DNA of 64,000 nt, taken from Ilyonectria destructans (lineage: Eukaryota > Ascomycota > Sordariomycetes > Hypocreales > Nectriaceae). The DNA lies in the NCBI GenBank assembly GCA_020740775.1, contig JAHEWK010000004.1:3410001-3474000 (forward strand), written 5' to 3'. Positions 56,332 through 64,000 of the stretch are shown piece by piece (positions within the stretch are counted from its first letter, which is position 1; the number at the start of each line of letters is the position of its first letter). Below the pieces are notes generated by a model. That model saw nothing but the letters and a program-made list of their open reading frames with translations. It was not told where the DNA came from and ran no database searches. Position numbers and translations under genes: made by a program.

Positions 56332-58145
56332 TTTGGTTCTTCGGTATAATCGGAAGAGTGTTGTTGAGGGTGGATATAACCGAGGCGAGATGGGTTGCGA
56401 TGTCTTCGAACGCTTGTTTCTCGCTATGAAATCAAGCCAACTTTTTGGATAAACGGGAAGTTGGCAGGCAGGAGCGAGAAAAGAAAACGCGAGTGAAGTG
56501 CAGAATAACCAAACAAGACGATTGCCACTGGAATGCAAGGAGCTATTTGAATATTTCTCTTGACTCTAACATGAATATTAACAAGCCAAAGCGATTCAAC
56601 CCGACCTCAAGACCGGCACCAAAAGCTCCGACGCCGATGGCGGCGGTTCACATTCGTCGGCCTGGAGGGTTTCAATACGCATCCCATGAAATGTGGCGGT
56701 CATCCTACGGCGTAGACGTGAGGGATTCTGCCGACTTTCTGTGGCTATGATTGATGCGGTGAGACGAACATAGCCAGCACGCGGTAAGGCAGGGTTGGGG
56801 TGAGACGAAATGTCAAGCCAATCCTGGTGAACGAGTCTGAATAAGAAATGGACAATGACGCGGCTTACGCGGCCCAAGAGTGGAGATTCCGGGGGTGAGA
56901 CACGCCAAACTAGCTGGGATTTAGCAAGCCAAATCATGGCAGTGAATAGGCATTTCCAAACTGGGTAAGTCATTCGAGGTGGCGGCTGGAAAACACGGAC
57001 AAGTAACGCCCGACTTCCGACTCAATTGAAATGGGGAAAGCCGCAGGATGCCACATCGTCAAGATCCGGGTCTTCAGTCTCGGTACCCTAGACATCCCAG
57101 GTGCTCGTCTCCGTTATTCTTCTCCCTGAAGAGTGTATTAATGCCCTGAAATGGCCCATTTATGTGCATCGAGTCCACTTTCCTTGCGTGAATTTTATGT
57201 TTCGTACCAAGATAGACTCTCCGTCCTGGAACATGCACGGCGTCCCTCGCAAAATAAATCCTAATGCAGCATGGCAGCAAATCCTTGAAGTCGGAACTTC
57301 CTACCCCGATGCCGATATTAACTTCCATGCTGAATGAACTCAAATCCACAAAGCCACCCGCCTACAGCTGGGTATTCCTATTACCCCTGCAGCTTACATT
57401 TGCCAAATGTCGAATTGGAAGACAGACTGATGCCTCCTCTCCTCCGCAAGGAGGGGCTTAGGTGCCGGTACTAACTAAATTAACTAGCCGGGTAGGGCTG
57501 ATCCACCAATCCATCCACGTATGTAATCTCTGCTAAACCCTCCAGGATCCTTCAAGGCGTCAGCCTTACCATTAACGAATGAATTCATGTAAATCATCCA
57601 GTCTGGTGGATGGTTGGCAGATCATACATGAGACAACCCACTGCTGTCAGCCGGTTGTACGGCACGGTAAGCTCGAAGGGTTACAATACACCGTCCCAGC
57701 TGAACCCAGGAATCCATCGTTGGCCTCTCAGAACTCAGCCTTGCTGAAGAAAAATATTCGCCAGCGAATTCTCCGCTCTGATAGAGAGATAGCAAGTAGT
57801 ACATGATGCAAACCTCTGCTGTCAGACGCTTATACGGCACAACCAGCGCGAGAGGTCCCACCTCACTGTCACAGCTAAGCCTCGATCGAATCCCTGCCAT
57901 TCGAGGTGCAGTATCCATGTTCTCGCGTAAATTGGCCAATGAAACGAGCCAAACCTGTGCGCGCGAGCTGGACATGTTGAAGGCATGCCAACGGCCAGCA
58001 TATAAAAGATCATCTCAAGCCCAGTCCTTCGTTGATGTTCAAAAGCCTACGTTGGTTTCATAGCATCCACGAACTCTACAGCACTCCGAAGGCGCGAGAC
58101 CGCACAACGCACAGTCTCTCATCCATCTTGACTGTTTTCTTCACC
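56332..58145. other. Intergenic with a small diverged duplication
   Basis: No gene supported. 57625-57715 and 57801-57895 resemble each other (listed). ORFs in this region overlap on both strands without domain features. Confidence 0.45.
57625..57895 (+). repeat. Diverged direct duplication, about 90 bp, 176 bp apart
   Basis: TACATGAGACAACCCACTGCTGTCAGCC... at 57625 resembles TACATGATGCAAACCTCTGCTGTCAGAC... at 57801. Both continue with TACGGCAC, a purine-rich stretch, then GTC(C/A)CAGCT(G/A)A, then AATCC. Confidence 0.5.
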
Positions 58146-59763
58146 ATGGGTGCGCACCACTCAAAGACGGAAAAGGACCATACCTGTCCAGTCCATTCTC
58201 TTTCCGAAGGTATGTCTCGCTCAGATAAGGTGGTTGTAAAATGGAGCAAGGAACCTTTGCCAAACCCAACGGTTATGAGGAACGATGGTTGACGAGTACG
58301 CCGGTTGCGGCTTCCAATTAGATGCGAAAAAGCCACTATTTGGCGACACGTCATTTTACACGTTCAACAAGATTCTATCTGGCAGTTGTGCTGCGTTTGC
58401 CTGTCTGGTCATCTTCTTTTGCATCTTCATGCATGCGACACACTACAGCAAGCCTCATGAACAGTCAAAGTATGCTTCTTCCCTTTCCCGATACTCGACG
58501 AGTCGCGAAGGAAGTCATCGAAACTGTCCTCTCTATAAAACGTTGGTCAGGTTGGATTCAAGTACCAGTGAGCTAATAGCACGGCGAACAGGATCCTAAA
58601 AGTGTCTCTCTTGATTCCATTCTACGCAATCATATGCTTCTTGTCTATTGCATTTCCGGAAGCATTTGTTTACCTAGATCCATGGCTAGAGTTTGTCCAG
58701 TCGATATCTCTTGGGGCCTACTTCCTCCTCATGTGTCAGTTTGTGTCACCCAGTGATACCCAGCGAGACGTTTTCTTCGCTACGCTGGTTATTGAGGATA
58801 AGAAATCCCCTTCTGGTCAAAAAGATGGGCTCGTCTGGTTCAGGGTAGGTGCATGTCCAAGTGAAGCTCTCCGTGTTGAGAAGAATGAAAGCACTAATTC
58901 AAATTTCGTGTAGCGTCGATGGTCAATGATCTTCCAATACCCAATCGTTTCATTAATCGCTGCAATCGCAACAGACATTACGCAGGTGGCCGGGATCTAC
59001 TGCGAATACGTCACTAAACCATACTTTGCAAGGCTATATGTGAGTGATCCAATCTATCTGCCACTTTGGAATCCAATATTCCAGGTCATCATCGTCCAGA
59101 CTCCAGCTTGAAAACAGACTAACGGAACCAAAATCGCCCTATTAGATCAGTCTAATACTAAACATTTCACTGGGGCTTGCCGTCATGTCTGTGCTCAGAT
59201 TCTACAAGGCCCTCAGACCCTACACCGAGAAGCACAAACCTTTAGCCAAGCTGGTTGCCTTCAAAGCAGTAGTTGGGCTAGGGTTTCTGCAGAGAGTAAG
59301 GCGACCCCAATCATGTTGAGCACTTGTCGAGAGGATTGATTTGTTAACTTCTTTTTTGCCAACTAACCAGATCATCTTTTGGATCCTTTCAGACGCCAAC
59401 GCGCTCAACCCAACCGACACACTCACGTATGCGGACCTCAACATCGGGATTCCAAATATGCTCACGTGCCTGGAGATGGTCCCCTTGTCGCTGTTCTTCC
59501 TATACGCATATTCCTGGAATCCATATCTTCTCGACAACGTCAAAATCGAGACTCAAGATCAGTCGTGCCGTTACCACGGCGGCTTCCTAGGAGTACGTGC
59601 TTGGGTGGGTATCTTAAACCCCAAGGAAATTATCGATGCGATCGTATTCGGCTTTACAATGAACTCGAGAGAAAGTCGATTGGCAAAGACACGAGCTGCC
59701 GATAATAGCCTGTCCCCCGAGTATAGTCTATTGGAGGATCAGTACCAAAGGAGAGGCGCATAG
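58146..59763 (+). CDS. DUF300 / organic-solute-transporter-alpha-like membrane protein
   Basis: Six exons: 58146-58209, 58280-58469, 58592-58844, 58914-59039, 59146-59295 and 59371-59763, 391 residues. The four downstream junctions are firm. The first exon and its splice are less sure; ATG 58285 inside exon 2 is an alternative start giving 368 residues. The protein has seven-helix OST-alpha features: CIFMHATHYSKPHEQSK, ILKVSLLIPFYAIICFLSI, VYLDPWLEFVQSISLGAYFLL, YPIVSLIAAIATDITQ, YCEY, ISLGLAVMSVLRFYKALRP, and MLTCLEMVPLSLFFLYAYSW, followed by YHGGFLG in a soluble tail. Related proteins act in vacuolar or endosomal membranes of plants and fungi. The substrate is unknown. Confidence 0.85.
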
Positions 59764-60136
59764 TTCTGGGTTGTTGTCGTCGCTACCAACTTATTTGCCA
59801 AGGGATGAATTTCTGTTATTTTCATTATGCTGTACTTCATTGCGGTGTACTCACATGCAGGTGAGGGTCAGATATAAAAAGCAGTGAATAGCACATAGGA
59901 AATCAACAGCTAAAATCTGCAATAACCTACACATTAAATCTTATTGTTGTGCATAATCAAAGAGACATGTGCGGTCATGGTTTCTAACTTTAACATTGCA
60001 TCGTATATAAAAAGAGTTAAAACAAATACACACCAGCAGCCTCTATGTCGAATGACCTCTATGTTGATACCCAAAGGCAGCTAAATATCCTAGAAAAAGA
60101 CCAATGTAACTATCAGATCCCATACTCATGTCCATC
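59764..60136. other. Intergenic, convergent 3' ends
   Basis: 373 bp between convergent genes. AT-rich, probably both 3' UTRs. Confidence 0.5.
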
Positions 60137-60640
60137 TCAGTGATCCTTCTTGTTCTTCTTGTGCCTGCAGGGTATGTTAACAACGTGTGTTCACGAATTG
60201 GGAGGACCAATAAATAGAATCGGTCCATCAAAGTACTCACTTCTTCAGCTTGCTCTCCAAGACGTTTGCGCCAATGGCACCCGCAGCGGCGCCTGCGAGG
60301 CTTCCAAAGAAGCCTCCTCCGGCCTTGCGTGTAACCCAACCGGCGGCACCGCCTCCAACAATTGTTGCGCCGAGGCCGCGCTCGCCATCGGGGCCCAGTT
60401 GACCCTGGGCATCGGCGGGATGCTGTGCACCAGTGTTGTTTCCACCATGCTGTTGCTGCTGCTGCTGGGGGTAGGGAGAGACACCACGGTTATCGTAGGT
60501 GGGCTGCTGGGGAGCGTATTGCGGCTGGTCGATTAGAGTTAGAAATATGTCAAATAGGCGGCTCCTGAGAGTTAACAAACCTGCTGAGGATAGACCTGCT
60601 GGGCGGCGTAGTTGTTACCGTAGTAATCGCGGGCAGACAT
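60137..60640 (-). CDS. Glycine-zipper protein with Tyr/Gln/Pro-rich N-terminus
   Basis: Three exons, 60640-60581, 60524-60241 and 60164-60137, 123 residues. The N-terminal half is rich in Tyr, Gln and Pro (YAAQQVYPQQ, QPQYAPQQPTY, a poly-Gln run). The second half contains GPDGERGLGATIVGGGAAGW, then GGGFFGSLAGAAAGAIGANVLE, a glycine-zipper of the Rickettsia 17-kDa-antigen-like type common in small fungal proteins. The second intron starts with GTGAGT overlapping an in-frame TGA. Spliced, the tail becomes KLKKHKKNKKDH; unspliced, it stops after KLKK. The basic His/Lys tail is usual in relatives, so I favour splicing. Membrane-associating or aggregating protein of unknown role. Confidence 0.8.
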
Positions 60641-61659
60641 GATTGGGGATGGAGGTGATGGAAGTGTAAGTGGTGGTGTTTGTTTAGTGATTGGTAGAGT
60701 CTGGATTGGCTCAGGCGGATGGATGAGAAGATGTGAGTTGATGGGATGATGATAAAACTACGATGAGAGAGGAAATAATGGTGTATTAATACAGCGACAT
60801 CGCCATCATGATCATGAGTACGCCTTGCTACAATACATGGATGCGCATCTTGGCGTTGGACATCGTAGCGGAAGAACCGAGCTGAAATTTGACGTGTTTA
60901 GCGTCCGAGTAGCGGCGCAGTCACTGCGCCAGGCGAGCTTCGGCCACTGGACGCGTACGTACAGCGCTTGGCAGGGCTCATGATGGCGATCGATTTCCTG
61001 GTTTGGAGAGACTCTCCACTGCGTCAGCCAATTAACGGGTTCGAGATGGTGGCTCGTGGCTCGGTCTCGGTCTCGAATGGCGGAGCGCGAGGACGTCACC
61101 TCGGTATATCTCTGTGTGGCTGAGGATTGCTATTCACGGATTCAGAGACTGGGGAATTGAAACGGCAGTTGAACTTGCAGCGTGGCTATAGTCATGATAC
61201 TTTATTATTCTGTCGCCGTCGACTCCGCCATGTCCGGGCTTTGCTCTGCGTGCGCGGCTCACACTGCTGCGCGACAACAGCACTGCACAATTCCATCTCA
61301 ACTGCTTCGTTTAGCAACGATCTACATGTCTTGCACCATTTGGCATCCTATCCTGTAACTAGCTCATGCGCCTGGGATCTTACTATGCATCTATTTATAA
61401 CAAGGTTAAACGTTACGGGTCTTTGCATCTCAAGACACATCGACGAGTCTGATGTGTTGGATCCGCAGCAAGATTCTAGCCCATGGGGTGACCCCACCAC
61501 AGACCCCCGTAAATAAGGACCCAAGGGCTCGTTGGGCACTCTGTGAACATCCTTATAGAGGTCATTGAGGAAGTCAATTCATCTTACAAAGCTATCTTCA
61601 CTCAACATCAATATTATAACCCTGCATGTGTATTGCACCCCGCCTCAATCGCCGAGGGT
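60641..61659. other. Intergenic
   Basis: About 1 kb. 60641-60800 is the promoter side of the glycine-zipper gene. No other gene supported. ORFs at 61127-61516 and 61543-61884 on the plus strand lack protein-like sequence or overlap the transporter antisense. Confidence 0.5.
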
Positions 61660-63411
61660 TCAAACAACATGGCCCTTGACCTGCTTAATGCCAATAATCT
61701 GGATGTCTCGCCACATCAGCGTACCCACAAAGCCGAGAATCCAGATAGCAGTACCAGCGATCAACATCATCTTCTGCCCATCAGCGTAAGCATCTTGGAT
61801 GGCGATACGCGCAGGCGATCCCACTGGGTACGACAGCTGCACAGTGAGATCGGCATAGATCGCGACCAGATTAGGGAGTTCTGATTCAGGAAGGTATTCC
61901 GCGAGCTTCACAGGGAAGACACCCTGCCAAATGGCCGCAGCAACGCTGAGACCAATTGCACCGCCAATTTGAGAAAACATAGACAGCACGGCAAGAACAA
62001 CGGCAATATGTTGGTGCGTAGCGGCTGCCATGGCGGCGATTGGATCGCAGATGATGATAGTGCCGCCGGCGACAGAGACGAAAATCTGACACATGATGAT
62101 GTAGCCGATATTGACGTCGGGCTTGCGGAAGTTGATCATCAGAGCCAATCCAAAGATGCTCAGAGGAACAGCCATGTAGAGAGTTACAGGCTTGACACGG
62201 CCAGTGTAGCGGACAAGCACACCTACAGCGATGGCTGTCAAGGAGGAGCCCATACTGTAAGTCTGGGCGACGTAGCTGGCCTTCGTAACATCGAGGTTAT
62301 TGACAACCTGCAAGAAAGAGGTAAAGTAGCTCATCCAGCAGTAGTAACTGATAAAGAGCGTCGCGCCGAGAATACAGGCACCAAAGACGGTGCGATCCAG
62401 GAGTAGAGAATAGGGAATAAAAGTAATGGGAGCGAAGAATTTCTCCCAGAGAGCAAATGCAACAATAACAACAAAGCCAACAACAAGTAGGGCGATAATA
62501 ACAGGGGCACGCCATCCTTCAGCTTGAAAGTAGTAGATGTTAAAGGGCAGGAGAAATAGAGCAAGACCAGCAGATAGCAAAAAGAGACCAATGGCATCAA
62601 ACTCGCGGCAGTAGTAGATGAAAGACTCCAAGGCTGTCCTTTGACTGTTAGACTCGGGGATAAGGCCCTGATTCTTGGCCTTCTTAAAATTGTATACAAA
62701 AAGGCCATAGAGCGGAAGGGTGAATACAGGCACAAGGATGCAGAAGGTCCCAAAGCCCCAACGCCAGCCGGGTCCATTGAGAAAGGCTTCAGAGATTGGT
62801 CCAGCCAACCAGATGGTTATAAGATTAGGCGAAGCGGAAAAGGCGGTCATCATAGCTCGGTTTCGCAGCGAAGATGTATCGGCGACGAAGACGCTGACAC
62901 AGTATAGAATGGCGTTGTTCCCGACGGTATAGAAGACTTGGGCGGCAGCGTACGTCTCAACATTGTTGCAGGCAGCCATCATGATCAAACCGATAGTCGC
63001 AAAGAAGACTGAGAGCAGATATCCTTGGGGCCGGCCGAAGACGTCGAGGATCTTGGCGAGGCTGAGTTGGAAGACGCCCCCGATGATGTTACTAAAGATG
63101 CTGACGGTCGGAGTGAGCGAGTGCGCGGCGAAGGCAGACGTGACAAAGGGAGTGATGGATCCCATGGCGCCTTGTTGCATGGTCTCGACGAAGTAGATGA
63201 TGAAGATCATGGCGTAGGCGGCGATAAGGGAGCGGGTCGTCCAAACTGAAGTAACGGCCTCGATGTTCTGGACACCGGCCTGGGCATCTCGGTCGATAGT
63301 CTCATCGCCGTCGGAGCTTGGGCTGTCCTTGACGACGACGCCAGCCTCCTTTTCAGCGTCGGCGTCGGCGTCGGCGTGCGGCGTCGCAGGCTGGTGTTGG
63401 ACCTCGCTCAT
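61660..63411 (-). CDS. MFS siderophore-iron transporter (MirB/SIT1-like)
   Basis: Single exon, 583 residues from ATG 63411; the open frame extends upstream only to a TTG. After an acidic N-terminus with a DADADADAEKE repeat come about 14 hydrophobic segments. Family-like blocks are YAMIFIIYFVETMQQGAMGS in helix 1, AKILDVFGRPQGYLLSV in the helix 2-3 loop, YTVGNNAILYCVSVFVADT, SSLRNRAMMTAFSASP, WRWGFGTFCI, and FSQIGGAIGLSVAAAIWQG late in the protein. These match fungal siderophore:H+ symporters of the plasma membrane, which bring in ferric hydroxamates. No siderophore NRPS lies in the window. Upstream AGATAA motifs suit iron regulation by a GATA factor. A transporter for another chelate cannot be excluded. 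Confidence 0.92.
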   Translation of the reverse strand: MSEVQHQPATPHADADADAEKEAGVVVKDSPSSDGDETIDRDAQAGVQNIEAVTSVWTTRSLIAAYAMIFIIYFVETMQQGAMGSITPFVTSAFAAHSLTPTVSIFSNIIGGVFQLSLAKILDVFGRPQGYLLSVFFATIGLIMMAACNNVETYAAAQVFYTVGNNAILYCVSVFVADTSSLRNRAMMTAFSASPNLITIWLAGPISEAFLNGPGWRWGFGTFCILVPVFTLPLYGLFVYNFKKAKNQGLIPESNSQRTALESFIYYCREFDAIGLFLLSAGLALFLLPFNIYYFQAEGWRAPVIIALLVVGFVVIVAFALWEKFFAPITFIPYSLLLDRTVFGACILGATLFISYYCWMSYFTSFLQVVNNLDVTKASYVAQTYSMGSSLTAIAVGVLVRYTGRVKPVTLYMAVPLSIFGLALMINFRKPDVNIGYIIMCQIFVSVAGGTIIICDPIAAMAAATHQHIAVVLAVLSMFSQIGGAIGLSVAAAIWQGVFPVKLAEYLPESELPNLVAIYADLTVQLSYPVGSPARIAIQDAYADGQKMMLIAGTAIWILGFVGTLMWRDIQIIGIKQVKGHVV

Positions 63412-64000
63412 TGTGTTTGACGGCTTGGGAGAGTTGAATAGAGAGACCAAAACACGGGAGCGGCTGAGGAGGGAGAGAACGAATGCACAGAGAGTTGAGA
63501 CGGTCGGTGGGAAACTGACTTAATTATACGCACCTCGCTCAAACGAATGTGGGCCGACCAACAACCAACAGTCAACCAACACACAAACACCAGATAACCA
63601 ATAAATCTACAGCGATCTCCCGAAAACTAGCTCAACTCTGGCCCCCATGGGTTCGCATTGGATAATGTGCGAACTTGTGGACCGCAGGGGCGTCGAGCTG
63701 GCCCACATGGTTTTGATGCGCTGGATCGCACGCCGGCTGCGTGAGAAGATAAAAACGGACACGTGTTGGTCGGGATTAGAGCTAATTACTACCGAATAGG
63801 TAAAAGGGTCAACAGTATGTGGTAAACCTGGGTCAAAGTCGTTGAGATCAAGGTGGCAGTTCATAATAGGGCAGCGTTGTTTGATGGCCATTCCAGCCAA
63901 TGTTATCTCTAACTAACCCAAGACGGAAGGCCTTTCAGCTATCATTGCCGTCAAAGGCCATAGAATCTTCCCATATGAATAATACACGAGGAACTTTACG
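63412..64000 (-). promoter_or_regulatory. Siderophore transporter upstream region with three AGATAA sites
   Basis: AGATAA occurs at 63592-63597 and 63747-63752, and in reverse at 63903-63908. GATA-type repressors of iron uptake (SreA/SRE family) bind ATCWGATAA-like sites, usually in clusters. No gene is supported in this stretch. Confidence 0.45.

Noticed and set aside
61543..62406. Plus-strand ORFs opposite the siderophore transporter
   Set aside because: Antisense shadows of a long GC-rich coding exon.
1..64000. CRISPR arrays, bacterial operons, prophage, PKS/NRPS/terpene synthase genes
   Set aside because: None seen; introns, RIP-like decay and gene families are fungal.

Overview
The window is nuclear DNA of a filamentous ascomycete (Pezizomycotina, probably Sordariomycetes; species not determined). 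Genes stand singly on both strands. Most carry short introns of about 49-75 bp with GTAAGT/GTATGT-type donors and CTAAC/CTGAC branch sites. Regulators are Zn2Cys6 proteins. A NACHT-ankyrin NLR is present, and AT-rich tracts carry C-to-T-decayed repeats that look like repeat-induced point mutation (RIP). I saw no bacterial, viral or organellar feature, no tRNA or rRNA, and no PKS, NRPS or terpene synthase. Exon structures were deduced by hand from reading frame, splice signals and family resemblance.

0-7.3 kb: the 3' part of an unknown gene entering from the left edge, a polytopic membrane protein, a secreted CBM9/DOMON-like protein, and gene-poor AT-rich DNA with repeat copies. 7.3-19.2 kb is an accessory zone. 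It holds a six-exon NLR whose C-terminal domain I cannot name, a dead pogo-type transposase, two dead ankyrin fragments, and a head-to-head pair of paralogous orphan proteins, one secreted and Cys-rich, the other short and leaderless. It also holds a foldback element with ~300-bp inverted repeats, only one arm of which is heavily decayed, and a 62-aa protein.

19.2-42.8 kb is the metabolic part: a ThuA-like protein, a bacterial-type GST, an FAD monooxygenase, a class II aldolase-like protein with a probable premature stop, a flavin amine oxidase, an SDR, a C2HC+Zn2Cys6 regulator, an ARO8-like aromatic aminotransferase, a second Zn2Cys6 regulator and an ECM4-type glutathionyl reductase. From 24.7 to 42.8 kb this looks like a cluster without a backbone synthase, suited to converting an amine or aromatic amino acid with glutathione-dependent steps. 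That grouping is inference from adjacency.

42.8-64 kb: a Ser/Thr-rich secreted protein, a TPT/EamA nucleotide-sugar or triose-phosphate-type transporter with eight exons including a 6-nt microexon, a secreted type-B carboxylesterase, and a 5'-truncated, frameshifted amine-oxidase pseudogene beside a Zn2Cys6 regulator. Then come a conserved 185-aa protein, a DUF300/OST-alpha-like membrane protein, a glycine-zipper protein with a splice-dependent C terminus, and an MFS siderophore-type transporter whose upstream region has three AGATAA motifs.
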